A stretch of 25,773 nucleotides of DNA from CAYLYM01 sp964387645 (lineage in GTDB: Bacteria; Calditrichota; Calditrichia; RBG-13-44-9). The stretch spans positions 1 to 25,773 of the forward strand of contig CAYLYM010000051.1 in the NCBI GenBank assembly GCA_964387645.1, read 5' to 3'. This document shows, in pieces, positions 7,287 to 14,994 of this stretch. Position 1 is the first letter of the stretch, and each line of letters begins with the position of its first letter. Made by a program: the position numbers and the translations under genes. Below the pieces are notes generated by a model. That model saw nothing but the letters and a program-made list of their open reading frames with translations, ran no database searches and had not been told where the DNA came from.

Positions 7287-8034
7287 CGTGTGTCCACTCC
7301 AGTTTGGTTAAAAATTCGCGAAATGCAAGTGCATCCTCCCACATGGAGAGATTATTGAATAGACAGTAGACCTTCCGGTTTGAGCTTAAGTCCTCGCGAA
7401 TTTTATTTGCCAGAAAAGCAAAATCGTTCGGTTGATATTTATAGCGGTACAGTTTTTCCCCTGGCGGCGATCCATGCAACCGGTAGTAACGAACGGTGCC
7501 ATAGACGGCGTTCTGCTTGAAAGGATCCACACAGTGTATCAGATCAAATTCTTTACAAAGGCTATAAATGGTTTCAGCCTGCCATTCTGATCTAAATTCA
7601 ATGGCAATGGAAACATTTTTTCGCGGCGCCCAACTAAAGAATTTCTGCAGATTTTGCCAATTCTCTGGCGTTTCTTTGAAACTGGGTGGACATTGGAGAA
7701 CAATAATCGGGGCTTTTAATTCGAGGGCAATTTTTAAACTCTTTTCCCAGGTATTCTGAACTTCTGGTGTGAATTGAAAATGTCCCAGATTCTTTTTGCT
7801 CTCTTCCGGTAAATTGATTCTGGCTTTTCGATAGGTTGGGGAACTGGCCAGATGAGTAATTCCCTGCCAGGCTTTGAGTGTAAACTGGAAGCCCTCCGGT
7901 GCTTGATTTCGCCAACTTGTTACAGTTTGCATTTGAGGCAATTGATAAAAGGTCCGCTGAATCTCTACCAATCGGAAGGTCTGGAAATATTTTTTTATGG
8001 AAACAGAAAATCCACAACAGCCGATGTAGATCAT
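7270..8034 (-). CDS. DUF72 (YecE-like) protein
   Basis: A 254-residue TIM-barrel-like protein of the DUF72 family. Typical features are the opening IYIGCCGFSVS, FQFTLKAWQGITH (about 50-62), the internal VLQCPPSFKETPENW and VSIAIEFRSEWQ, then YYRLHGSPPGEKLYRYKY (about 162-179). The end is CLFNN with the tail motif normally seen near residues 220-230. The biochemical role of the family is not established. It lies 25 bases after the DUF488 gene and overlaps the radical SAM gene, so the three are co-transcribed. An AAGGCG site lies about 9 bases before the ATG. No catalytic claim can be made from sequence alone. Confidence 0.88.
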   Translation of the reverse strand: MIYIGCCGFSVSIKKYFQTFRLVEIQRTFYQLPQMQTVTSWRNQAPEGFQFTLKAWQGITHLASSPTYRKARINLPEESKKNLGHFQFTPEVQNTWEKSLKIALELKAPIIVLQCPPSFKETPENWQNLQKFFSWAPRKNVSIAIEFRSEWQAETIYSLCKEFDLIHCVDPFKQNAVYGTVRYYRLHGSPPGEKLYRYKYQPNDFAFLANKIREDLSSNRKVYCLFNNLSMWEDALAFREFLTKLEWTHDVIVQ

Positions 8035-8059
8035 GGGATTTTCGCCTTTATATTTTTGT

Positions 8060-8500
8060 TTATTCGAATAAATCTAATTGTTGCTTACTCCATGTTTTAT
8101 TCTTTTCAAGAATATGAATAACAGACCATCCTTGGGATTTAAGCTTATTTGCAATAAAGCGGCGATGACATTTCCAGGGAAATTTTTCGGCACAGCAAAA
8201 GGCGGTGGTCACTTTTTGTGCTAAAGCCTTCAGTTCAATCAGCCCATTCTGAAAACTCAGAGTATTCATATAAGCTTCATAACCGCCAGTTCGATAACCA
8301 CCTAACAAATCGCCCAACCAACGGTAATCTATTCCATTCATCCGGCATAATTTTTCAAGATTTTTCTTTTTAAAATGTTCCAGTTTACTGGTAGGAAAAC
8401 GTCGCACATCCACCAAAAGGCTGATTTCATAAAATTTTAGTATTTCTATGAAATCTTGTGCCTGACGATTGCTAGTGCCGATGGTGTAGATTTTTTTCAT
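8060..8500 (-). CDS. DUF488 family protein
   Basis: A 146-residue protein with the hallmarks of DUF488: the opening IYTIGTSNR, a LVDVRRFPTSK segment (about 34-44), WLGDLLGGYR, and a CCAEKFPWKCHRRFIA motif near 101-116. The latter contains the conserved cysteines and the CHR signature. Family function is unknown; the conserved DVR and CHR motifs suggest a nucleotide or nucleic-acid role, but this is inference. It opens the operon with DUF72 and the radical SAM gene. AAGGAA about 5 bases upstream supports the ATG at 8500. Length is normal for the family, with no sign of damage. Confidence 0.88.
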   Translation of the reverse strand: MKKIYTIGTSNRQAQDFIEILKFYEISLLVDVRRFPTSKLEHFKKKNLEKLCRMNGIDYRWLGDLLGGYRTGGYEAYMNTLSFQNGLIELKALAQKVTTAFCCAEKFPWKCHRRFIANKLKSQGWSVIHILEKNKTWSKQQLDLFE

Positions 8501-8888
8501 TGATTCCTTGGATATTTTATATGCTGGAAGTTACCAAATTGAATAGGTCGGGCAAAATGCAAATTTGAAGATTTTAATAAAGTTGATATGTGATGGCAAC
8601 CCTATGATTGTGAAGATTATTAAACACATCTGTTCTTACCAGGTTTTTCTACTGATTATAAGACAAAGGACAAAAGAAAAAAGAAAAAAGACAAAAGATA
8701 TCCTGATGAAAGTGGGAAAGAGAGTGGAATATGTAGAGGCAAATTGGAGAGGTTGTGCCTGAAAAAGGGATTTTTCTTGGTATTTGAGAAATTTTAATTA
8801 ATAAAAAATTGCTGAATTCGTTATTTAAGGAAGATATTTATAGAAAGTTACTGCTTAAAAGTTCTGTAATCCTCAGATTTTTTTATCG
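8501..8888. other. Intergenic region, nothing recognised
   Basis: A+T-rich sequence with a purine-rich plus-strand tract (about 8664-8699, mainly A and G). Short open frames here have no ribosome-binding site and low-complexity translations, so I do not call a gene. The promoter of the DUF488 operon should lie near the left end. Confidence 0.6.
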
Positions 8889-9100
8889 TTATTTACTCTC
8901 GCTTGGGTATTTAAAAAATGATTTGAAACCTCTTGTTTTTAAGTGTTTCTTAAGTTTTATATCACCAGAGAAAAGTAAACCGTCCAGTTCTAATGTGAGA
9001 GCCAAAAAAGGAGTGTCGGTTTCATCAGTAGAAAATAATAAACTTTTGTTATATCATCTTCAGATAGTTTACTGTATTCAACCAATCTTATCTGAAGAAA
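8889..9100 (-). pseudogene. PIN-domain (VapC-like toxin) remnant
   Basis: Minus-strand frames hold two collinear pieces of a PIN-domain nuclease. The first, near 9100-9044, reads RLVEYSKLSEDDITKVYYF. The second, in another frame, includes STDETDTPFLALTLELDG followed by SGDIKLKKHL and ends at a stop at 8889. The second is the typical C-terminal PIN motif, with the DTPF aspartate and the SGD aspartate that bind metal. Between the pieces about 20-30 residues are missing, and the N-terminal half is absent, so this is a decayed toxin gene. Its upstream edge runs into the end of the beta-barrel gene at 9088. No antitoxin was seen next to it. Confidence 0.6.
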
Positions 9101-9849
9101 ATGTTGGATATTCCCAAACCGGCAAAGATATGCCAGCTCCAGATCCAGGCAGAGAGATGACCCCCGGCAATCTCGGCATGATCCAATCGCGAGCCAATCA
9201 TTTTTGCTCCTAAAAAGAAGAGCCCCTTTCTAGAAAAATACCATTCACTGTTCATTTCCGCCATGATGGCCGGGAAGTGCCATTGGTATTTTTCTATTTT
9301 CACATTGCCTTTTTGGGATTCCACATGGGGAATACTCCCGCCGCCAGCCAGACTGGCATTGAATACCAATTTACGATGAAATAGGATCGAAGTAGAAACA
9401 GGAATAGAAAGTTTTGCCAGTATAAAATTGTATCCATGCGACATTGAAAAGCGGTTCAGTATTTTCTCAAATGGAATCTCAGATTTGGGAGGAAAATCTG
9501 GATTGTCCGAACGCTGAATCAGAACTGTAAGGTGTCTTTGGACGTAAAATTTGTCATGAAGAAATTCAATTCCCAGATCGATAGGAAAGGTGCCTTGATG
9601 GATGCGATATTTTACTGAGAAACCGTAGTAAAGAGGTAATTGTAATGCGCCGGAAATTGACCGAACATTTTCGATTTTATAATAATGATTAAGGAGGTTC
9701 ATTTTAAAAGTTGCAGGCTGGTGGAAGCTATAACCACTATAAAATTTTAAAATGAGTCCCGTTTGGGACAAACTGTTATTAACCTGCCAGAGTATAAAAA
9801 TGAAAGTTAAGTAATGAATATTTTTAAAAGGGTATCTGATCCAAAACAT
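9088..9849 (-). CDS. Predicted outer-membrane beta-barrel protein
   Basis: A 253-residue protein I do not recognise as a named family. The N-terminus has a hydrophobic stretch (about 13-24) followed by SLSQ, which fits an export signal with cleavage near residue 29. The mature part alternates polar and aromatic residues in about eight to ten possible strands (GLILKFYSGYSFH, LQLPLYYGFSVKYRI, GLFFLGAKMIGSRL and others). It ends in GLGISNIFFR, where the near-terminal phenylalanines resemble a barrel-assembly signal. A small OmpA/OmpX-like barrel is therefore likely. It is transcribed alone and diverges from the cfa gene. No clear Shine-Dalgarno precedes the start. The final codons abut the PIN-domain remnant, so the natural C-terminus could have been altered. 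Confidence 0.65.
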   Translation of the reverse strand: MFWIRYPFKNIHYLTFIFILWQVNNSLSQTGLILKFYSGYSFHQPATFKMNLLNHYYKIENVRSISGALQLPLYYGFSVKYRIHQGTFPIDLGIEFLHDKFYVQRHLTVLIQRSDNPDFPPKSEIPFEKILNRFSMSHGYNFILAKLSIPVSTSILFHRKLVFNASLAGGGSIPHVESQKGNVKIEKYQWHFPAIMAEMNSEWYFSRKGLFFLGAKMIGSRLDHAEIAGGHLSAWIWSWHIFAGLGISNIFFR

Positions 9850-9929
9850 TTTTCTGATATGTCTTTATTTAATTATAAATGATTAATTTTTTAGCTACTT
9901 CTGTACAGGTTTTAGATTATTACAATCAA

Positions 9930-9945
9930 TAGTACGTTAGTACGT
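9930..9945. repeat. Tandem 8-base repeat in divergent promoter region
   Basis: TAGTACGT occurs twice in a row. It lies between the divergently transcribed barrel and cfa genes, in an otherwise gene-free stretch (9850-10134) that also has the palindrome GACAATTGTC at 9987-9996. Either could be a regulator site; nothing else is seen in the stretch. Confidence 0.4.
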
Positions 9946-10134
9946 TTTTTACTTTTTCCCTATGTTTTTAGATTCAATGGCAACCTGACAATTGTCATTT
10001 TCCTACTAAATTCTATTGGACCAAACAGTTTTCTTTTAGGTTATTGCTACAATAGATGAATATTTCCGTTTTATTCAGGTCGATACATTGATTATTTCGG
10101 TAAAAATTATTAACATAATTAAGAGTAGGGTATG

Positions 10135-10162
10135 TTCACAATCGTATTTCATTTTGTACAAT
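10135..10162 (+). promoter_or_regulatory. Candidate sigma-70 promoter of cfa
   Basis: TTCACA (10135-10140) and TACAAT (10157-10162) are 16 bases apart; each matches the consensus at five of six positions. Transcription would start near 10169, leaving a leader of about 24 bases before the ATG at 10193. This argues against the upstream in-frame ATG at 10088. Confidence 0.5.
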
Positions 10163-10192
10163 GATAATTTAAAAATTAAAAAGGTTCTTAGA

Positions 10193-11314
10193 ATGAGAGT
10201 TAAAACAGCCGAACGCTTTGTAAGAAAACTGCTAGATACAGCAGGTATTGAGGTTAATGGAAATCACCCCTGGGATATCCAGGTGCATAATCCCAATTTT
10301 TATCGGCGGGTCTTGCGAGAGCAAATTTTAGGTTTAGGTGAATCGTATATGGACGGCTGGTGGGATTGTGAGGCGCTGGATCAATTTATTGACCGGGTAG
10401 TCAGAGCGCGATTGGATGACAAAGTGCGAGGAAATTGGAAATTCACCTGGCACATTTTAAAATCGAAACTGTTCAATTTACAAAAGCTCCATCGCGCACC
10501 TCAGGTAGCACAGGAACATTATGACCTTGGAAATGATTTATATGTGGCCATGTTGGATAAACGGCTGAATTACACTTGCGCTTACTGGAGAAATGCCCGC
10601 AACCTGGATGAGGCCCAGGAAGCCAAATTGGATCTTGTATGCCGGAAAATCGAACTTGAACCGGGTATGAAGGTATTGGAATTAGGATGCGGTTATGGGG
10701 CTTTTGCCAGGTACGCCGCTGAAAAATATGGTGTAAAAGTAGTTGGAATAAATCTATCCAAACAGCAGGTAGAATTAGGACGCCAGCTTTGTAAGGGACT
10801 GCCAGTGGAACTTATTTTGGATGATTATCGAAATGCTAAAGGTAAATATGATCGGGTTGTATCCATTGGAATTATGGAACATGTAGGTTACAAGAATTAC
10901 CGTACCTATATGGAGCTGGTGGACCGTTGTTTAAATGATGATGGCATTGCCTTCATTCACACCATTGGGAACAACGAAAGTAGAACTATCAGCAATCCCT
11001 GGACCACCAAGTACATTTTCCCCAATGGGATGATACCATCGATTGCGCAAATCGGCCGGGCAATGGAAGGACTATTTGTAATGGAAGATTGGCACAACCT
11101 CGGGCCGGATTATGATAAAACGCTGATGGCCTGGTATGAAAACTTCGAGAAAGCATGGCCCGGTTTGGAAGAGAAATATGGTGAACGTTTTTATCGAATG
11201 TGGAGATTTTATCTTTTAAGCTCTGCCGGGGGATTCCGTTCCCGAAATACCCAACTCTGGCAAATTGTGATGACTAAACCGGGGAAAAAACAGCCGGATT
11301 GTCGAATTATTTAG
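10193..11314 (+). CDS. cfa: Cyclopropane-fatty-acyl-phospholipid synthase
   Basis: This enzyme transfers a methylene group from S-adenosylmethionine to the cis double bond of membrane phospholipid acyl chains. The 373-residue form aligns along its length with the E. coli enzyme (382 residues). Shared segments are ILGLGESYMDGWWDCE (45-60), EHYDLGNDL (108-116), the active-site cysteine in YTCAYW (C129), the SAM motif VLELGCGYG (161-169), GIMEHVGYKNY and the tail HNLGPDYDKTLMAWYENF. The reading frame is open from 10088. I chose the ATG at 10193 because homology begins there, AAGG lies 8 bases upstream and a promoter fits. The flavoprotein gene begins 23 bases after its stop and is probably co-transcribed. 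Cfa often rises under stress or in stationary phase; no such control is visible here. Confidence 0.95.
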   Translation: MRVKTAERFVRKLLDTAGIEVNGNHPWDIQVHNPNFYRRVLREQILGLGESYMDGWWDCEALDQFIDRVVRARLDDKVRGNWKFTWHILKSKLFNLQKLHRAPQVAQEHYDLGNDLYVAMLDKRLNYTCAYWRNARNLDEAQEAKLDLVCRKIELEPGMKVLELGCGYGAFARYAAEKYGVKVVGINLSKQQVELGRQLCKGLPVELILDDYRNAKGKYDRVVSIGIMEHVGYKNYRTYMELVDRCLNDDGIAFIHTIGNNESRTISNPWTTKYIFPNGMIPSIAQIGRAMEGLFVMEDWHNLGPDYDKTLMAWYENFEKAWPGLEEKYGERFYRMWRFYLLSSAGGFRSRNTQLWQIVMTKPGKKQPDCRII

Positions 11315-11337
11315 AATCATTTAACAGAGATGATTGA

Positions 11338-12288
11338 ATGATTGAAACCGATGTGATTATTGTGGGTGCTGGACCGGCCGGTTCAACCTGCGCCTGGAAA
11401 CTAAAACAAGCCGGGTTTCATGTCCTGTTGGTAGATAAGCATAGTTTCCCCCGGCCAAAACCCTGCGCGGGCTGGATCACACCCTCTGTATTAAAAGACC
11501 TGGAAGTAGATCCAAACTCTCTTGATATTTCATTGACAACTTTCCGAAAACTCACTTTTTTTATTCATGGAAGAAAAATAACCATCAGAACTCGGCAATA
11601 TGCTATCCGCCGGTATGAGTTTGACCACTGGCTTATGGAGCGGTCAGAAGCACGGTTGATAAAACATGATGTTCAACAAATTACCAGGCAGGACGATTGT
11701 TTTATCATTGATGATGCTTTCCGGTGTACATACCTAATAGGAGCGGCGGGAACGAACTGCCCGGTTTATCATACCTTTTTTAAAAAAATCTGTCCTCGCC
11801 AGCGGAGCAACCTCATTGCTACCATTGAAGCTGAATTCCCCTACCATTTTACCGATGACCGCTGTTACCTGTGGTTTTTTGACAGCGATTTCCCGGGATA
11901 TTCCTGGTATGTCCCCAAAACAGGCGGATATCTGAATATCGGCATTGGAGGCCGGACGGCGGATTTAAAGAGGAAAGGTGAGACTATTTCGTTTCATTGG
12001 GAATCTTTTCTGAAAAAATTAAAGAAACTTTCTTTATTTAAAAATAGTGTTATTCAGCCTCGGGGGTATAGCTATTATTTGAGACAGCGAAAATTGACTC
12101 TACAGATTGAAAATGCCTACATTATTGGAGATGCGGCCGGATTGGCCACTTACGATATGGGGGAAGGGATTGGTCCAGCGGTTCGGAGCGGGCTTTTAGT
12201 GGCGCAGTCTATCTGCAGCGGAAAAAAAATTGCCATTAAAAAAATACCTCGATATAGCTTTCTCCGAATTTTATTGCCCTGGTTATAA
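11338..12288 (+). CDS. Geranylgeranyl-reductase-like FAD-dependent oxidoreductase
   Basis: A 316-residue flavoprotein of the geranylgeranyl reductase / PHBH-fold group. FAD binds through GAGPAG (residues 10-15), an acidic residue at the end of the second strand (D33), and the late IIGDAAGLATYDMGEGIGP segment (262-280). PRPKPCAGW (38-46) with C43 is the family signature, and IRRYEFDHWL (90-99) fits too. It is shorter than typical members (about 380-400 residues), with the C-terminal part ending soon after the FAD motif. Family members reduce isoprenoid double bonds or act on other lipids. Its place right after cfa suggests a membrane lipid substrate, but the sequence does not prove it. The overlap with a decayed gene on the other strand may relate to the short C-terminus. 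Confidence 0.8.
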   Translation: MIETDVIIVGAGPAGSTCAWKLKQAGFHVLLVDKHSFPRPKPCAGWITPSVLKDLEVDPNSLDISLTTFRKLTFFIHGRKITIRTRQYAIRRYEFDHWLMERSEARLIKHDVQQITRQDDCFIIDDAFRCTYLIGAAGTNCPVYHTFFKKICPRQRSNLIATIEAEFPYHFTDDRCYLWFFDSDFPGYSWYVPKTGGYLNIGIGGRTADLKRKGETISFHWESFLKKLKKLSLFKNSVIQPRGYSYYLRQRKLTLQIENAYIIGDAAGLATYDMGEGIGPAVRSGLLVAQSICSGKKIAIKKIPRYSFLRILLPWL

Positions 12289-12298
12289 AATCCGATTG

Positions 12299-12353
12299 AG
12301 AGAATGAGAAACTGATGTTGCAGGATTCAACCGCTTTTCAATAACTGTAACCT
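12299..12353. repeat. Gap-flank duplication, left copy
   Basis: Fifty-five bases identical to 12454-12508, ending exactly at the N gap. Together with the right copy, this looks like two contigs that overlap by one k-mer (55) but were scaffolded with 100 N instead of being merged. Confidence 0.9.
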
Positions 12354-12453
12354 NNNNNNNNNNNNNNNNNNNNNNNNNNNNNNNNNNNNNNNNNNNNNNN
12401 NNNNNNNNNNNNNNNNNNNNNNNNNNNNNNNNNNNNNNNNNNNNNNNNNNNNN
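12354..12453. other. Scaffold gap, 100 N (probably false)
   Basis: Exactly 100 N between two identical 55-base flanks. The simplest reading is that no sequence is missing, and that removing the gap and one flank restores the true sequence, shortening the window by 155 bases. Confidence 0.85.
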
Positions 12454-12508
12454 AGAGAATGAGAAACTGATGTTGCAGGATTCAACCGCTTTTCAATAAC
12501 TGTAACCT
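12454..12508. repeat. Gap-flank duplication, right copy
   Basis: The right-hand copy of the 55 bases at 12299-12353, starting on the first base after the gap. There is no mismatch between copies. Confidence 0.9.
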
Positions 12509-12758
12509 TGCGCAAAAGTCGAAAATCCTGAAATGTTCTGGCGATGCTTTTGTGAACAATTTGATGTGCCGGTAATTTCAAAGTATTTTCATTCTTGAAA
12601 ATAAATTGTCCGGAATCAGCGGGCAAAAATCCGGAAATGATATTAAACAGAGTGGTTTTTCCGGTTTGCCTTGGGCCGGCCAGAACCTGTATGAAACGCC
12701 GTTTTTCCTGCAGTCGTTTTATGATTTTCTGGAATATGGGTCTTTTATACATTTACAA

Positions 12759-12789
12759 TTTACTCAATGTTTTGAGTAAATTTACTCAA
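12759..12789 (-). promoter_or_regulatory. Palindrome and repeat half-site before the AAA ATPase start
   Basis: TTTACTCAA (12759-12767) and TTGAGTAAA (12772-12780) form a perfect 9-bp inverted repeat with a 4-base spacer. A third TTTACTCAA follows at 12781-12789. The palindrome ends seven bases before the minus-strand ATG at 12752. It could be an operator for autoregulation or a hairpin covering the ribosome-binding region. Its gene is now a chimera, so the site may be a relic. Confidence 0.55.
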
Positions 12790-12859
12790 GGTAATGAGAT
12801 AAATCGGATCAATTTTTATCACAAAGTTCCGTAATACAAATTTAATCGTGTCTTCTAAT

Positions 12860-13170
12860 CTAATATTCTCTTAAGAATCCCCGTGGCCGAAACGTCATAA
12901 ATGGTACCATCAAAGCACTGCAGAAAATTTGCCTTAAATTCGCCGCCGTTTCATTGAGCAGACCACTAAAACGTAATGTTTCCGGAAAAATCACCAGAAT
13001 CACTGCGCCCAGCAATAAACCTTTTGAACTGGCCATTCCCTCAATAATATGGCAATAAAGCCTGTCGTTAAACCTGAAAACCCATTGTTGGTTGTCATAT
13101 CCATTTCCAATGCCGCCAGAATTCCGGCAATAGCTGCCAGTGCTGAACCATAAGCGAAGATAAAGTGATA
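12860..13170 (-). pseudogene. livM: Frameshifted C-terminal remnant of a LivM-type permease
   Basis: Minus-strand translation from 13170 gives FAYGSALAAIAGILAALEMD, then GFSGLTTGFIAI. After a frameshift near 13044-13051 it continues IIEGMASSKGLLLGAVILVI, PETLRF, TAANLRQIF and FMTFRPRGFLREY, ending at a stop at 12860. This is the C-terminal third of LivM, an inner-membrane permease of branched-chain amino acid ABC transporters. The late LRQ...FRPxGFL pattern is characteristic. The N-terminal two thirds are absent; an in-frame stop lies about 18 bases upstream of 13170. In intact operons livG follows livM, and the LivG fragment downstream on the same strand fits this order. So this was once a transport operon, now deleted. 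Confidence 0.75.
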
Positions 13171-13186
13171 ATTTATATTGAATACT

Positions 13187-13517
13187 TAATAAATGTGTCA
13201 GAAGGATAGTGGAGAGTTTACAGTGATGTAATAATGAATTTAAAGTAATTCGTCAAAGAATTTCTTTTTTCTCTTTTTAAAATTCAGCTCATTTGACTAA
13301 GTAAAAAAGAAATGGGCTTTACATTTGGCTGATCATCCAAAATTAGAAAGCGATTCGGGCTTTATTTGCAGACTTTTTTATTGTAACAGATTTTTCTTGA
13401 ATTTGTATTTTCTTAAAATTTACACCAGTTCATTTTCAGCATTTAGAGGAGATTTTGATTATTTTTTTGATTCTGTCTCCCATATCTGTTTGTTTTAATC
13501 CATGAATCGATTTCCTT
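13187..13517. other. Intergenic region, nothing recognised
   Basis: A+T-rich sequence between the livM remnant and the end of the UDP-glucose pyrophosphorylase gene. I find no further permease homology, no convincing hairpin and no small gene with a ribosome-binding site. Confidence 0.6.
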
Positions 13518-14912
13518 TCAAGTGTAATTTTGCGTACCCTCTATTACAGTCCCATCCTGAATAAATATCTGTTTTTCTGACTTATTAATGAGATGTACTT
13601 TTCCCCGTAAGATTAAATCTTTACCAAATTTGAAATCACCTTCCACAATCAGTTGCTGGCATTCTTTTAATGATGGCGGACCGAATGGGAATCGCTCCTC
13701 AAAATCGTCAATCTTCTTGAAAAATGAGGAATCTAACTGGATGAAGATGGGGGGAAGGGTTCGTTCTGAATTGGGGATGATTTGAAACTGCTCAGTTAAA
13801 ATGTAACAATCCGATCGCACAGCTAAGAGGTCGTTGGTGTTTTTTACCGGAGCAAAACGTTGGCGTGGGACACGGATGGCCCCGGCGCCCTCGAATACCG
13901 AAATGGCGGCCCCCATGGCGGTTTCTAATTGATAAACTTTTGGAGATGAAGGATCCCGCGGATCTACTGTCTTTTCGTTACGAATCATCGGTAGGCCAAG
14001 GATATTGTCCTTTTTCGCCATTACTTCCTTCAAACGGCGTAAGTGAATCCATAAACTGTTGGTGTTAAAATATTTGTATTTGCGAATATCTTGAAATGCA
14101 CCCAGATCTTCCGGCGGACACTGGGCAATCTCACGTAAAATGAATTGTCCATTTGGCAATTGGGCCAGATGACCGCCTTTTTTATCCGCTTCAGTGCGAT
14201 CGGCTACTTCCATTAAAAAGGGTAATCTGTTTTTAACAAAGTAGCCCAGGATAGCGGTGCTCAAAACCGCACCTAAATTGTCCGAATTGGAAACAAAAGC
14301 ATATTCGTAACCATGATCCAGTAGCGTATCCAGAATCCCGCTGGTAACCATGGCTACATAAAGGTCACCATGTCCAGGCGGACACCATTCTAATTGGGGA
14401 TTTTGCGGCCAGCTAATGGGAGAAAGATCCGATTGAGCAATTTTGGGTACCTTGTGCTGCACGAAATCCAACGGAATATTTCCTTTCAACTCGGGATACT
14501 TTTCCAGAACTTTTAGCGAATTTTTTCGGGTGGAAAAGCTGTTCATCAACACTAGCGGTACCTTGCTCAGAATGGCCTGCCGGGCAATGATGTCCAGAAA
14601 ACAGTAATTGTCTTTCACTAAGAGCAGTGATTTGGCTTTATTCAGTCCCATACTGGTGCCCAGACCACCATTGAGTTTGATGATGACGGTTTTTTTCAAA
14701 TGGGCTTCTCCGACTTTTCTAAAATCCTCTGACAGGGATTCCAGGTCAGGCAATGATTTAACCGGTTGAATTTCTGATTCAGAGATAAATCCAGTGTGTC
14801 CTTCCAGTAAAGTCCTGTAGTAGAATTCGAAATTTTTGATTGCAATTTCTGGCAAATTTTCCTTGCGCATCTTCTCGGCAATCAGAGCGAATTTTTCTTC
14901 AAATGAAACCAT
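13518..14912 (-). CDS. UTP--glucose-1-phosphate uridylyltransferase, eukaryotic (UGP2) type
   Basis: This enzyme makes UDP-glucose from UTP and glucose 1-phosphate for polysaccharide and glycolipid synthesis. The 464-residue length and motifs fit the UGP2/UDPGP family rather than bacterial GalU. KLNGGLGTSMGLNKAKSLL (79-97) is the nucleotide-binding loop. The WCPPGHGDLYVAM segment is near 175-187, VSNSDNLGA near 207-215, and a left-handed beta-helix-like C-terminal end follows (FGKDLILRGKVHLIN). A uridylyltransferase of this type is found in scattered bacterial lineages. AGGAGA about 6 bases before the ATG supports the start. The gene diverges from the antiporter gene and has no operon partner in the window. 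UDP-N-acetylhexosamine substrates are possible but less likely. Confidence 0.9.
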   Translation of the reverse strand: MVSFEEKFALIAEKMRKENLPEIAIKNFEFYYRTLLEGHTGFISESEIQPVKSLPDLESLSEDFRKVGEAHLKKTVIIKLNGGLGTSMGLNKAKSLLLVKDNYCFLDIIARQAILSKVPLVLMNSFSTRKNSLKVLEKYPELKGNIPLDFVQHKVPKIAQSDLSPISWPQNPQLEWCPPGHGDLYVAMVTSGILDTLLDHGYEYAFVSNSDNLGAVLSTAILGYFVKNRLPFLMEVADRTEADKKGGHLAQLPNGQFILREIAQCPPEDLGAFQDIRKYKYFNTNSLWIHLRRLKEVMAKKDNILGLPMIRNEKTVDPRDPSSPKVYQLETAMGAAISVFEGAGAIRVPRQRFAPVKNTNDLLAVRSDCYILTEQFQIIPNSERTLPPIFIQLDSSFFKKIDDFEERFPFGPPSLKECQQLIVEGDFKFGKDLILRGKVHLINKSEKQIFIQDGTVIEGTQNYT

Positions 14913-14994
14913 GGGGGTTCTCCTGTGAATTTAAAATCTGTAATGGTAAAACTGATTTAAATTGTAAATTAAGATAATAAAATTAACGAATGAG

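Larger units (their letters stand above)
12283..12752 (-). pseudogene. Chimera: AAA ATPase start joined to a LivG fragment
   Basis: The ORF opens with MYKRPIFQKIIKRLQ and FIQVLAGPRQTGKTTL, the standard N-terminus of AAA-type ATPases of the AAA_14/DUF4143 group, with Walker A at residues 26-35. Directly after GKTTL the text changes to FNIISGFLPADSGQ and later IARTFQDFRLLRKVTVIE (about 70-87). That is the segment following Walker A in LivG, the ATPase of branched-chain amino acid ABC transporters. The joint falls on the shared GKTTL (about 12648-12662). LivG homology stops after TVIE. If the false gap is removed the frame ends at 12283, overlapping the flavoprotein stop. No Walker B, ABC signature or AAA C-terminus remains, so it cannot work as either ATPase. 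Confidence 0.75.

Noticed and set aside
8565..8762. 65-residue plus-strand ORF over a purine-rich tract
   Set aside because: The translation is low-complexity lysine and glutamate, and there is no ribosome-binding site.
8809..9213. 134-residue plus-strand ORF
   Set aside because: It has no ribosome-binding site and its composition is poor. It overlaps the barrel gene by 126 bases, and the opposite strand carries PIN-domain homology in the same place.
10088..10192. Extra 35 residues at the N-terminus of Cfa
   Set aside because: They have no counterpart in E. coli Cfa, they lie across the likely promoter, and AAGG fits the later ATG.
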